Notes: generated by a model not told the origin, from the sequence alone. 64,000 nt of DNA from DASXRU01 sp034665305 (GCA_034665305.1 JAXDFZ010000003.1:62001-126000); one strand, 5' to 3'. Positions 1 to 9,744 are shown, counted from the first letter of the stretch. Numbers and translations: made by a program.

Positions 1-2455
1 CGATGAACACGTGGGCCAACTCGTGGCGCAGCGCGGTTTGTAGTGAACCGCGGCGCTTCAGAACTTCCAGAGGCTGCAGCTCGATCTGATTTCCCCGAGT
101 GGCCGCGGCCGCCCACCATGGTTGGCCGGTGCGGCCGACGAAGTCTCCGGTCGTGTCGTTGATATTGACGTTAATGATTGTGAGTGTGTTGACAGCGTGT
201 GTTGTTGCTGCCCGGCGCAGCAACTCGGCGCGGCTATTCTCCAGCGTACTCAGCACGGCTGCGATATCGCGTCGATCATTAAAAGCAGAAAAGCCAAGGC
301 GAAAATGTTCGCTGGAGAGATTGAGACGCGCCGCAGCACTATGCACAAAAGCAGCAGGTTGGTTGCGAGGCCGGTCTAACAGCACATCAGCCTGCCATTG
401 CTCGCTTTCCGGTTGGGGCGCCGGCCTGGGGGCGGCCATTCTTTCGGCTACCGATCCTTGATCTTCAGTGATAGTCGTACCGGGAAAATACTTGGCGAGA
501 ATTCGACGATAGTCTACGCCGCGTTGGGCCATGACGTGCGCGCCTTCCTGGCACAGACCCAGACCGTGACCGAAACCGCTGCCGTGAAAGACGAAATCGC
601 TTCCCTTTCGTTGCACCGAAAATCGCGAGCTCTTCAATCGCTGCCATCCGAGGGTGCGGCCTACGATCAGTTTGAAGTCCCAGCCGCGCACCACCATCCG
701 CTTTTCACCGGTCAGCGTAATCAGTTCCGCCCGATCGGTTTTGTCTCGCCGGCTGATCGAAACGTCGTCCAGCCGGGCGCCGACATCAGTACGTGGATCA
801 GAACGTAAGGCTGCCAGCAACTGCGCGCGCGGGATTACATCGGTCCAGTGGCTGTGCGGCATGGCGGCGCAGTAATCATCCGGCACGCCCCGGAGATATG
901 CCGGTGAATCGCCGCCCCAGAGCGTTCCCACATTCGCAGTGGCGCCGCCACAGGAAGCGCCAAAATATGCTTCGGCCACGCGACCCTGATCGTCGATCAA
1001 AACTTCTCCGCTCGTTGATCTGACTGCATCGACGATTCGGTTCGCAGTTGGCACGCTGCCGGCTGCCACTTGGAATCGTTGGCAGTGAGTGGTGGTGCAA
1101 AAGTTGAATCCCTCTTTTTCATGCCGCGCGCGATTCTTCAAAGCGTAAGTGCGCACCGCGATCGCCAGCGCCTTCAGCGCTTCCGGCTCAGCTTCGGTAC
1201 TGCCTTCCGTCGCCACGACCTGCAAAACGTAATCTTCAAAAGGCAGTTCGACGGTTACGTTCTCATGGACCAGGTGAACGCGGACGGGGGAGACCGGGGA
1301 AGTGGCGGAGGGCGAGATGGGGAGACGGGAGGATAGGGAGAGCGATCCTCGCGTCTTCCCGTCTCCCACTCGCCCCGTCACTCCTTCCCGTGTTCGCGCA
1401 AACTCTTCAAAGATTGGTCGAGATACTGCCGCGGCATCGGATCCATGAGAGCGTTTCAGGAAAACCAAAACGGCGAGAGCGAAAGTGTCGGCCGCGGGAG
1501 AGTCCCCGTCACTATCGCTGGCCAGACCTACAAACCACCCCTGCGTGCGAAAACCTCTGAAGGGAGTCGACGTGCCGGTTTTGCCGAAAACATGCAGACT
1601 GAGCGAACTCAATCCCGACTTTCCCGCAGTGCCAAACCGCACCGCGTCTCTCATGCCTGCGAGTATGACGGCGCGTTGTTCCGGATTAATCGGCACGTTC
1701 GCCGCCACACGCGTTTGGAAATTTTGCGCTTCGTGTATCCGCGGCGTGAACACGTGTCCGCCGTTTGCCAGCCCGGCATAGGCTGCGATTAGTTGTGCGG
1801 CAGTTACTTGTGAATAGGGGCCTTCGCCCAGCGCGGCTCGCGAACTCCATTTCGCGGCGCCAACTTTGCCGGGCGCATCTTCATTCACGTTTGCCCCGGT
1901 CATACGCCCGAACCCGAATGACGTCAGCGTCGAGCGAAAAGCGTTTTCGTCTAACCGCTCGCCCAATTTGCCGAAGTAATAGTTGCAGGAGTAAGCCAGC
2001 GCTTCCTTCGTATCGAACGCGGGCAAATCTACCGGATGGGAACACACAGTTTCGAAATCGCCGTTCACGTAATGCTGATGACAGAGCCTGCGCGAGTGTT
2101 CATCGATCAAGCCTGACTGCATTGCGGCTAGTGCGGTGAAGGGTTTGATCGTCGAGCCGGGCGCGAACGTTTGACCGAACGCCATCCATTGATTGACGAC
2201 GGCCCGAATGCGTCCGGTCTTCGGATCCAACACAATGATGGCGCCTTCCGCGGTTCCCAACGCGTTCGTGGCCGCTGTCTGAAGTGCCGCGTCAATTTGA
2301 TCGTCAGAGGCAGCCGGCCCAGCGGTAGCCGGATACATGGACCACCAGTTGAAGCGTTGGGAAAACGCGAAAAGCGAGAGCGACAGGCAGCCACACAACA
2401 CCACGAGCAGCTGCGAACGCCTCGACCAATCAAGATGTCCGGTAAGGGCCGTCAT
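1..2455 (-). CDS. Transpeptidase-SpoIID-HExxH fusion protein (partial)
   Basis: The reading frame is open from an ATG at 2455 to the left edge (about 818 codons, C-terminus missing). An N-terminal membrane anchor or signal segment (about residues 15-30) is followed by a penicillin-binding transpeptidase domain with all three motifs: S101-T-I-K104, S156-C-N158 and K292-T-G. A low-complexity linker (about 356-396) leads to a SpoIID/LytB-type domain with a GFGHG motif (about 627-643); SpoIID enzymes cleave glycan strands lacking stem peptides. The visible end contains H811-E-L-A-H815, a zinc-protease-like HExxH. There is no glycosyltransferase domain. The start overlaps the upstream stop (ATGA), so it is translationally coupled in the alpha-2-macroglobulin operon. 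An envelope cell-wall role is inferred; whether the HExxH is a real peptidase cannot be decided because the sequence ends there. Confidence 0.88.
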   Translation of the reverse strand, partial: MTALTGHLDWSRRSQLLVVLCGCLSLSLFAFSQRFNWWSMYPATAGPAASDDQIDAALQTAATNALGTAEGAIIVLDPKTGRIRAVVNQWMAFGQTFAPGSTIKPFTALAAMQSGLIDEHSRRLCHQHYVNGDFETVCSHPVDLPAFDTKEALAYSCNYYFGKLGERLDENAFRSTLTSFGFGRMTGANVNEDAPGKVGAAKWSSRAALGEGPYSQVTAAQLIAAYAGLANGGHVFTPRIHEAQNFQTRVAANVPINPEQRAVILAGMRDAVRFGTAGKSGLSSLSLHVFGKTGTSTPFRGFRTQGWFVGLASDSDGDSPAADTFALAVLVFLKRSHGSDAAAVSRPIFEEFARTREGVTGRVGDGKTRGSLSLSSRLPISPSATSPVSPVRVHLVHENVTVELPFEDYVLQVVATEGSTEAEPEALKALAIAVRTYALKNRARHEKEGFNFCTTTHCQRFQVAAGSVPTANRIVDAVRSTSGEVLIDDQGRVAEAYFGASCGGATANVGTLWGGDSPAYLRGVPDDYCAAMPHSHWTDVIPRAQLLAALRSDPRTDVGARLDDVSISRRDKTDRAELITLTGEKRMVVRGWDFKLIVGRTLGWQRLKSSRFSVQRKGSDFVFHGSGFGHGLGLCQEGAHVMAQRGVDYRRILAKYFPGTTITEDQGSVAERMAAPRPAPQPESEQWQADVLLDRPRNQPAAFVHSAAARLNLSSEHFRLGFSAFNDRRDIAAVLSTLENSRAELLRRAATTHAVNTLTIINVNINDTTGDFVGRTGQPWWAAAATRGNQIELQPLEVLKRRGSLQTALRHELAHVFI

Positions 2456-3306
2456 AAACTTTCGACCTGCAAATCGAGACTGCGAAGCGCGTCGCGCTCG
2501 TCATTGATCTGAAGTCCCAGATCAAAAGTTTCGCGGGCCAACGTCGTAACGGTTAGCAACCAACCGAACAGTGTGACCGCAAATAGCAAAAGCAGCCGCG
2601 CAATGAAAACAGCGAAATCAGTACGAGCCCCGTTAATCGGAATCCGGGCGAAGAGGATCGCGTACGGAACCATCGCGAAGAGTAATAACCCGATCGTGTA
2701 GGTCAACATCGACGATGGCGTGAACGCCCGCGTGGCAGTCTGGCGGATAATTCGCCAGGTCGCAGCGAACTTCGAACCGGCGCCCACGCGATGGTCGTTA
2801 GCGCTGATGCCAATCCAGAGATGAATGAGAAAGAGCGGCAGCGCGACGCCGAATAGCAACCATCGCAGCGTCGAAAACAAAAAGGTGGGCCGGTGAATAT
2901 TTTGTTGCACCGGATTCGCCTCGATGAGCCAGGGCGGTGCGACGGGGGCAGGGTAATGCGATTGCCATTGATTCAAAGCGAGAAACAGACCGGCGCCGAT
3001 GATGAGCAAAGGTAGACTTGCCGCAATGAGTTTCAGCGAGGTCTGAAATGTACGCCGCCATCCGAACCTTGGGTCACGAGCAGTTTCGAGTATCAAAGCC
3101 TGCAGGATGAAAAATTCGATGGGTGCCGCCACGACCAAAACAAGCGTCAAGAGCACCTGAGCAATCGTGGCCTCGCGCACTACAACGAAGCCGTAAACCG
3201 TGGCCAAAAGCCCGGCGTAAAGTGCTGCGAAGATCGCCAGCCGGCGTGGCGTTAACAAGAGTTGCAGCGCGGTGGCAAGTATTCTTTGCATGGTTGGTTT
3301 GATCAT
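2452..3306 (-). CDS. Integral membrane protein of unknown function
   Basis: A 284-residue protein with about six hydrophobic segments (near residues 20-40, 48-70, 95-112, 145-165, 200-222 and 230-252). I do not recognise a family. It sits between the alpha-2-macroglobulin gene and the transpeptidase-SpoIID gene and overlaps the latter by four bases (ATGA), so all three are probably co-transcribed and its role is likely in the same envelope process. The start ATG at 3306 has a purine-rich Shine-Dalgarno (AGAGGA) five bases upstream. The C-terminal tail after the last membrane segment is short and probably cytoplasmic. Confidence 0.8.
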   Translation of the reverse strand: MIKPTMQRILATALQLLLTPRRLAIFAALYAGLLATVYGFVVVREATIAQVLLTLVLVVAAPIEFFILQALILETARDPRFGWRRTFQTSLKLIAASLPLLIIGAGLFLALNQWQSHYPAPVAPPWLIEANPVQQNIHRPTFLFSTLRWLLFGVALPLFLIHLWIGISANDHRVGAGSKFAATWRIIRQTATRAFTPSSMLTYTIGLLLFAMVPYAILFARIPINGARTDFAVFIARLLLLFAVTLFGWLLTVTTLARETFDLGLQINDERDALRSLDLQVESL

Positions 3307-3332
3307 GATTTCCTCTTTGAGTTCCTAGTTTT

Positions 3333-3462
3333 GTCCAAAGTCCAACGTCCGTCGCCGGCCTTCAGTGTTTGAGTAGAAGCACGTTTTATCAATATCTTCT
3401 GCAGGACATTGGACCAGCTAATCCAAAGCGGTGTCGCGCTGCGCTTGCCCCCGCACTCCAAA
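3333..3462. repeat. Heptamer array plus repeat fragment
   Basis: The gap between two operon genes starts with 7-base units GTCCAAA / GTCCAAC / GTCCGTC (3334-3354) and has a reverse-type partner (GGACATTGGACC) near 3406-3417. It ends with a fragment of another repeat (CAAAGCGGTGTCGCG, 3424-3438) also found near 9650. It is a member of the window-wide heptamer hairpin family. Confidence 0.6.
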
Positions 3463-3463
3463 T

Positions 3464-6400
3464 TTATTTCTTGTCCAGGATAGTAAGACGACTGTTGCCG
3501 GTGTTGGCCTGCACCGTCGGCTCGTACATCAATTCGACGCGCGCCGGCGCGACGCGGAACTCGCCCGGCACTTCCACGCGCATCGCATACTTAAAGGTCG
3601 CATTGCCGTCGAATTGATTAAGAAAGAGCACCGTCCGGTTATCACGAAACTCGCGGGAGCTGTACCAGTCGCTCCAGTCGTGTTCCGTGTAGTTAAAGGT
3701 CAATCCGTCGAGCCGCGCTACCTGTTCACACCCGGCGGGAATTGGATCCTCGATCATTACGTACTGTGCGCGCCCGCCCTCGATGTGCAGGCGAGAAACT
3801 ATCAAGTCGCCGGAATGCAAATCGCCACTGAGCGGTTCCAGCGTCCACTTTTTCTTGCCTTGCTCGTTCTCGGTAACGAGCAAACGAAAGTATTCGCGCG
3901 TCACTTTCAAATCCGACGAGCCGTGCGGCTGCACTTCTTCGTCGGCGGTGAAATACTCGAGTGCGCTGGAAAGATAGAGAGCACCGCGACCATGCTTGAC
4001 GATGCGGATGGAGTTGCTAGTTCCCACGTCTCCGGCGCGCCGCGTGATAACAAAACTCTTAGCCGCCGCCACTTCTGCCTGCCCGACGTGTTGCAACATG
4101 ATTTGCTGTCCGTTCAGATAAACCTCGAACGTGTAGTTCGGCTCCAACTCCTTGCTGACTTTCAGATAATCGCTGAGGCCGTAGAGAGCGAACGCCGTCT
4201 CCTTCGTCGAAAGCCAGTAGTAACCATTGCGGCGATTGTTCACCAGCCAACGGGCCGACTTCGATAACAGGGGACTTTGCGGCGTGATGCGCGCCAGGGC
4301 CTTCAACGACAAGGCGGTGGTTTCGATATCCAGCACGAGCGGCCGGCCATAGTGGTTCAGCCGGTGCGTTTCCCAGTGGGCGTCGAAATCATTTACGCGG
4401 GCGCTGCTTTCGATCTCGGCGGCGACTTCGCCGGCGCGATCGTCACCGCGCTGCTTCAACGCGAGCGCCAACAGAGCGCGTCCGTAAGGCTGAAGCTTTT
4501 CATGATTGGCGTAGAGCTGTTCCAGGTATTTCGCGTCCGCATCGCCACTGCTGATCAGCGCATAGATCATGTAGGCGCGTGTTTCCGGATCGATGGGATT
4601 GCCGCCGTCTTCTTTGTTGGCGTCAATAATTGCTAGCAATTTTTCGCGACCACGATTCAGCCGCCATTCTTCGACCTGGAAACCGGCGCCGCGTGCGAGG
4701 GTCAGTCCATCGACGACATAGGCCGTCATGAACGCGTCGGTGGGATCGTCTTTCCACCAGCCCCAGCCGCCGTCTTCGTGCTGGTAGCTGTAAAGCCGAT
4801 CCAGACCGCGCTGCACCTTCTTTGGCAGATCGTTGGTCGCGCGAATTTTTGCGTTGGGGACATCCTTCAGCGCCTGGGAAACAATGACGTTGGGAAGAAA
4901 ACTGGACATTGTCTGCTCAGTGCAGCCGTAGGGGAAACTGGTCAGATAATCGAGCGCGCCGAAGAGCGCGCCGGCAATTGAGGGCGCCGCTTCAATGCGT
5001 AAAGAGCGCGCCTGACTGTCAGGATTTGCGGGCAGATTCAGAGAAAGAGTCTGGTCGGCATCGTTCTGCGTAAGCGTAGTCACCGCACCGGCCGTTTGCT
5101 TCAAGCCATGCGGCACGATGTCCAACGTCATCTCCACTGCGTCGGATTCGGTGTCGGTAAGCGCTTTCGCCAGCAAACGCAGTTGGCCCACTTGCGGCGC
5201 GTTAACGCGCCAGTCCACGCGATGTTCGCCGTTGCTGGCAATCGTAACCGTTTCGGTCGCGGGACTGAGTAACTGCGCGCCGCTCAACTCCAGCGAGATG
5301 CGTGTGGACTTCCCGGCTTTGAGGAAGTTGTGAACTACACCGGAGATAGTGACGTTGTCACCCTGCGTGAGAAACCGTGGCATTTCCAAACGCATGATTA
5401 CGTCTTTGCGCGCGATGACTTTCTGTACCGCAGAGCCGACGTGCGTATCGGTCGTGATGCCGCGTGCGGTGGCGCGCCACGTAGTCAAATTGTCGGGTAG
5501 CTTGACCTTTACCGTTGCTTTACCGTCATTGCCGGTGATCACTTCCGGTTGCCAGAAAGCGGTGTCTTTGAATTCGCGCCGAATTGTTGGCTCAGCCATA
5601 GGGCTGTCGCTTTTGAAGTCGGCCAGTTGATATGCCGGCCTGGTGCTAGCCAGTTCGATGGGCTTGTCTCCGGAGTAGCCGGTGAAGGAAAACTGAATCG
5701 CGAGCGTCGTTTCAACTTCGTTGTAGCGGCGGCCAAAAAACTCGCGCTTGATATTGCCGGCGGATTCCGGCTCGATGCTGTAGATCGCTTCGTCAACAAC
5801 TCCGAGGCTGACTTCCGCGCCGGCCGCGGGCGAGCCGTCCGCGTTGCGTGCGACAATCGTGTATGACGCAGTCTCGCGCGGTTTGTATTCAGGTTTGTTC
5901 GCGATGATGTCGAGCTTCATCATGTGCGAACGCGCGGGAACCGAGATCATCTTACTTTCGCTGTACATATCATCGTCCCGCACAAAGGCGACACTCAGAA
6001 AGACATTCGGCTCGCAATTCGAATCGATGGGTACATCGATCACGACGCTGCGTCCGGGCGAATCAATTTGTCGCATGGTCAGGACGCTGCTCAGCTCAGT
6101 TGTAACCAGCAGGTGGGCCTGGTCCTGAGGCAGCATAGCGAGCACGTGGGCCGTTTCGCCGGGCTGGTAGGATTTCTTGTCAGGCACCAGCTTGATACCG
6201 TTCTCGTCGGAATAGCGATAGTCGAAGTCCGACCACGTCCCGGTACGATCCGGCGCCCAGAATGAGCCGCCATGAGTTACTATCTCGCGGCCGTTCTCAT
6301 GAGTAACGGCGGTAATAAAAATGTAACCGGGTGAGGGAACGGGAAAATCGTAAGCTGCTTCGCCCTGTGCGTTCGTAGTAACGGATGTTGAGCCGAGCTC

Positions 6401-8380
6401 CCGTACGTGCGATACGTAATCATATGTTTTGTACTTATAGCCGTTGTATTCTTCCTCTTTTTCAATGCGTTCCCACTTCTGTTCCGTGAACTTCAAGGTC
6501 ACCGTTTCCGCAACCGGGTGTCCGTCGTACGTTGCGGTGCGCACGCGAATCCGCGCATTATCACCCTGATAGTAGAGGTAGCGCTCGGCGCGCGCATCGG
6601 CAACGGTCTTGCCACGCGTTCCGACAAAGCTGGCACTGCCCTGCATTTCGCGCCGCGAAGAATCTGTAACCTGGGCGCTGATGCCGTACCGGTAATCCCA
6701 CTGGTCCTTCTCGTCGGGCTCGGGCACTTCAAATTCAACAGTCATGCGGCCACGCGCATCGAGCGTGCCGTCTCCTTCAGTAACGATGTCGCCGCTGGAA
6801 TAGTAGGCGCCGTCGTAGGCGTCTTCATCGTCGGAGCTTCCGGTCTCGTCGTCAGCCTCGTCTTCGTCGCCTTCGCCCCACCACCAGTGATAGTAGCGAG
6901 AGCGCGTAACGTAATAATGAACATCGGCATTGGTCACTGGCGCGCCAAAGAAATAGCGCGCGTCGATGTTGAATTTCACCTGCTCGCCCACGGCGGCAAA
7001 CTGCTGCGGTCCGCCGACTTTCACTTTGAATTCGGGTTTCTTGTATTCCTGCACCACGAAGTAGCCGTTGGCTTTCACATTCCCGGCGGCGGCGCGAACC
7101 TGATAACTGCCCAACGGCGACTCGTCACCGAGATCGAGTTCGCCGCTAAACGTTCCGCGGGCTGAGAGCGGCAGTTCTCGTTCGAAGACTTTTCCGTTGT
7201 CCGGATCTTCGACGGTGACGGTTACGGCTTTCTGACCAATCAACTCGTAGCCGGCGTTGGTCCAGCGGCGCAGGATGCCTTTGAAATACACATGTTGAGC
7301 CGGCCGGTAGACGGGCCGATCGGTGTAGACGTAACCGGTGATGCTCGGGTCAGACTCGCTCTCTTCTTCATCCATTCGCGAGAAATAGAAAGAATCAAGG
7401 TCGGAGATGGCAAAGTTTTCGCCGCTGCGAGCGAGGATCAGGTACGACCTTTGCGCCGACTCGTCCTCCGGATCTTGATCTTCGGCCGGAACGGATTCGG
7501 ACTTCACCGATTTGACCGTCTGTTTGAGGAGTCCGCTTTTGTCGGTAACGCCGCTGGCCAGACTCTGGTTGCCACTCACAAATTCAACATTGGCTCCGGG
7601 CTGCGGCGCGCCTGTTTTCCGGTTGACGACATAAACCAGCACCTCGCCGTCTCTGCTCGTCTTTTGCACCATCGCGAGATCAGTGACGATCGCGATTGAA
7701 TACGCACGCAGGTTTCCGTTCACTGCTTCTACCAAATAGACGCCGGGCTCGCGCCGGCCCAAGGAGATCATGCGCCGATCGTACTGCGCGATCGGTGTGA
7801 GCTTTTCGCGCCAGGAACTTACAAGTTGCTCGGGATTCAGCAGCGGCACGCGCGCATAGTCGGCGATGTTAAGCGGTGTTCGCGACGGCTCTTCCTGCTG
7901 CTGGCGGAACTTCTGGTTGAAAACTTCACGGTGATCGCGTTTCAACTGGCCGCGGACATAGTCTTTGATCGCGCTGAAGAAGAATGATTTGACAGCGTGC
8001 GTTCGCTCCAGAACCGACGGACGGTTCCGGTGCGTATTGGAAACTTCTGACTTCTCGTCCTCGCCAATCTGATGTGGATCTTCGAGTTGCTTGAAAAACT
8101 TCGCCGGATCCTTTAGCCGGTAGACACGAAAATCGAGAAAGTCGACAGCCTGGTAACTGGTCCACAGGCGCGCCGGCGTTCCGGGTGCAAAGGTGCGATG
8201 GGTCGATAAAGAGAAGAAGGGTTTCGTGTCGGCGGTTGTCTCCGGCTGTTTAGCATCGAAGGGATTGGTGCGGACCGCCCGGGCTCGAATCAAATTGAAT
8301 CCCAGGACTGATCCCACCACCAGAAAATACACGGAGGCGATTGTTAACAACCGGCGCCGGCGTTGATTTGTTTCGGACAC
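3464..8380 (-). CDS. Alpha-2-macroglobulin family lipid-anchored or secreted protein
   Basis: A bacterial alpha-2-macroglobulin of about 1638 residues. Its role, by family, is a periplasmic or surface protease trap that covalently binds attacking proteases. An N-terminal hydrophobic segment (about residues 15-35) exports it; no lipobox cysteine is evident. Repeated MG (macroglobulin) beta domains follow, then the thioester domain with C1153-T-E-Q1156 in the context PYGCTEQ, and alpha-helical repeats typical of the TED domain. A strongly acidic Asp/Glu/Ser stretch near residues 495-520 is an unusual insertion. The frame could open at a TTG at 8401, but AAGGAG lies seven bases before the GTG at 8380, so I choose that start. 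It follows the DUF1175 gene closely, the same pairing as yfaS-yfaT in E. coli. Confidence 0.93.
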   Translation of the reverse strand: MSETNQRRRRLLTIASVYFLVVGSVLGFNLIRARAVRTNPFDAKQPETTADTKPFFSLSTHRTFAPGTPARLWTSYQAVDFLDFRVYRLKDPAKFFKQLEDPHQIGEDEKSEVSNTHRNRPSVLERTHAVKSFFFSAIKDYVRGQLKRDHREVFNQKFRQQQEEPSRTPLNIADYARVPLLNPEQLVSSWREKLTPIAQYDRRMISLGRREPGVYLVEAVNGNLRAYSIAIVTDLAMVQKTSRDGEVLVYVVNRKTGAPQPGANVEFVSGNQSLASGVTDKSGLLKQTVKSVKSESVPAEDQDPEDESAQRSYLILARSGENFAISDLDSFYFSRMDEEESESDPSITGYVYTDRPVYRPAQHVYFKGILRRWTNAGYELIGQKAVTVTVEDPDNGKVFERELPLSARGTFSGELDLGDESPLGSYQVRAAAGNVKANGYFVVQEYKKPEFKVKVGGPQQFAAVGEQVKFNIDARYFFGAPVTNADVHYYVTRSRYYHWWWGEGDEDEADDETGSSDDEDAYDGAYYSSGDIVTEGDGTLDARGRMTVEFEVPEPDEKDQWDYRYGISAQVTDSSRREMQGSASFVGTRGKTVADARAERYLYYQGDNARIRVRTATYDGHPVAETVTLKFTEQKWERIEKEEEYNGYKYKTYDYVSHVRELGSTSVTTNAQGEAAYDFPVPSPGYIFITAVTHENGREIVTHGGSFWAPDRTGTWSDFDYRYSDENGIKLVPDKKSYQPGETAHVLAMLPQDQAHLLVTTELSSVLTMRQIDSPGRSVVIDVPIDSNCEPNVFLSVAFVRDDDMYSESKMISVPARSHMMKLDIIANKPEYKPRETASYTIVARNADGSPAAGAEVSLGVVDEAIYSIEPESAGNIKREFFGRRYNEVETTLAIQFSFTGYSGDKPIELASTRPAYQLADFKSDSPMAEPTIRREFKDTAFWQPEVITGNDGKATVKVKLPDNLTTWRATARGITTDTHVGSAVQKVIARKDVIMRLEMPRFLTQGDNVTISGVVHNFLKAGKSTRISLELSGAQLLSPATETVTIASNGEHRVDWRVNAPQVGQLRLLAKALTDTESDAVEMTLDIVPHGLKQTAGAVTTLTQNDADQTLSLNLPANPDSQARSLRIEAAPSIAGALFGALDYLTSFPYGCTEQTMSSFLPNVIVSQALKDVPNAKIRATNDLPKKVQRGLDRLYSYQHEDGGWGWWKDDPTDAFMTAYVVDGLTLARGAGFQVEEWRLNRGREKLLAIIDANKEDGGNPIDPETRAYMIYALISSGDADAKYLEQLYANHEKLQPYGRALLALALKQRGDDRAGEVAAEIESSARVNDFDAHWETHRLNHYGRPLVLDIETTALSLKALARITPQSPLLSKSARWLVNNRRNGYYWLSTKETAFALYGLSDYLKVSKELEPNYTFEVYLNGQQIMLQHVGQAEVAAAKSFVITRRAGDVGTSNSIRIVKHGRGALYLSSALEYFTADEEVQPHGSSDLKVTREYFRLLVTENEQGKKKWTLEPLSGDLHSGDLIVSRLHIEGGRAQYVMIEDPIPAGCEQVARLDGLTFNYTEHDWSDWYSSREFRDNRTVLFLNQFDGNATFKYAMRVEVPGEFRVAPARVELMYEPTVQANTGNSRLTILDKK

Positions 8381-8410
8381 GATGCAGCTCCTTCTAAGCA
8401 ATGACGAAAT

Positions 8411-9322
8411 TCAATCCAAAATTTTTAAGCGATAGAACCCGAGAAAGTTGCGATTGCTTGCAATTGGCCGCCAGCGCGGATCAGGGTGGCCATCGAGTAC
8501 TGACAATTCCACTTTTTTCACGGTGCCGTTTTCGTCCGGCGATCCGCCCGTGTGGTAAACAACCCAATCGTCCGCGCCATTGGGCGCCGTCCGCGCCTGA
8601 CCGAGAAATAGCATCACGTGATAGGGCAGCTTCCGCGCCTGGGGCTGGTAAAAGAAGATCAGGTCGCCGGATTGCGCCTGGCGCCGGTCGCGGCTAATGA
8701 AAGTGGCGTTGAACGTCTTTAACGAGCGCGCATCGGCAAACTCTGCGAACTTACCTTCAGCGAGATCGACTCGTTGAAACGAACCAAAGTCGGTGCGAAA
8801 GAGTTTCTCCCCGAGTGGGTTTTGATCCAGTTGCAGGTCAGAGACATCGGAGGCCACCGTTTCGTATTCCGGTCCCATCTTCCGAAACCACATGGCGTTG
8901 TGCTGGCGCAAAGCTTCGCGCCAGGCAAAGCGCACCAGTCCGGCGCAATCGCGTTGTTGCGGGTTCCACGATTCGCTGAAACGGTAGAACTGCATCTCCG
9001 CGATGGCGGTGAACCAACGGCGAAAGCTTTCGCGATCCTGAAACGATCGCAGCTCGCCGCCATCGGGAATCCCATCGCTGTCATTGTCTGACCAGTAGGC
9101 CGCCGCGGTTTCGCCCGCGGCCGGCCGTTTCGCTTTTGGGGTGGGGTGATTCGTTTTACTGAGAGGGGCTGCCTGAGAACGCTGCACGGCCGGTAGCGGC
9201 AAACGACGATAAAGCCAACCCGACAGCGTCAGCGTCAGGAACAACGCCGCCCAGCCGGCAATCCTTATCACTGGCTTTATTAAGTCACTCGCTTTGGGTG
9301 CCCGGCTAACCATGGCGAGCAT
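8411..9322 (-). CDS. DUF1175 (YfaT-like) protein
   Basis: About 303 residues from the ATG at 9322 (another ATG lies at 9313, and the frame extends to 9430). One transmembrane segment near residues 18-36 anchors a soluble domain with the motif CAGLVRFAWREAL, as in the DUF1175/YfaT family. This Cys-containing sequence followed by a later HVMLFLG segment resembles an NlpC/P60-like Cys-His arrangement, which would suggest a hydrolase, but that is inference. Family members are regularly neighbours of the YfaS-type alpha-2-macroglobulins, as here (30 bases upstream). It is the first gene of the minus-strand envelope operon. No convincing Shine-Dalgarno supports either start. Confidence 0.8.
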   Translation of the reverse strand: MLAMVSRAPKASDLIKPVIRIAGWAALFLTLTLSGWLYRRLPLPAVQRSQAAPLSKTNHPTPKAKRPAAGETAAAYWSDNDSDGIPDGGELRSFQDRESFRRWFTAIAEMQFYRFSESWNPQQRDCAGLVRFAWREALRQHNAMWFRKMGPEYETVASDVSDLQLDQNPLGEKLFRTDFGSFQRVDLAEGKFAEFADARSLKTFNATFISRDRRQAQSGDLIFFYQPQARKLPYHVMLFLGQARTAPNGADDWVVYHTGGSPDENGTVKKVELSVLDGHPDPRWRPIASNRNFLGFYRLKILD

Positions 9323-9477
9323 TATTGAGAGAGATAAGAGGCAAGGCGACGCGGGCGCTAACAGCGGCGTGGCACGTAGTCCTCTGTGTGCGTTTGCAAG
9401 CACTACGCAGCGCAAACTGTGGCTGCCCACATAAAAGGAGGGACGGCACTTTTGGATATTGCTTTATTGCGCGGAGC

Positions 9478-9560
9478 GGGGCAGTAGCCCGACCGCAAGG
9501 GAGGGCTCCGGCTGAGTGCAAGCGCGTGGGAGCCCTCCCTCACGGTCGGGCTACTGCCCC
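9478..9560. repeat. Long inverted repeat in a 540-base gene-free gap
   Basis: Two arms of about 32 bases (starting GGGGCAGTAGCCCGACCG and ending CGGTCGGGCTACTGCCCC) face each other around a 20-base centre, enough for a stable cruciform or RNA hairpin. The gap 9323-9744 otherwise holds the promoter side of the minus-strand operon and a repeat fragment (9648-9680) shared with 3422. A related core (CGGGCAGTAGCCCGG) occurs near 27799. Confidence 0.75.
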
Positions 9561-9744
9561 GTTGGAGCAAGTGCGCGCGCCGAGCGCGGAGGCAACCGCG
9601 CTTTGAATTGACTCTCTAAACGAGATCCCTTCGCTGGGCAATCCAAAGCGGTGTCGCGCCACGCTTGCCACCGCGCTCCAGAAGGGGGCGGCCACGGAGT
9701 GCCGCCCTACAATCAAGGTGTGAGAATGAGTTCAAAAAGAGGGG

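Noticed and set aside
3431..4267. 278-codon plus-strand ORF opposite the alpha-2-macroglobulin gene
   Set aside because: It is antisense to the strongly supported macroglobulin frame, has no domain, and is a by-product of high GC codon use.
9325..9606. 93-codon ORF upstream of the LysW-like gene
   Set aside because: It translates the long inverted repeat at 9478-9560 and the promoter side of the minus-strand operon.
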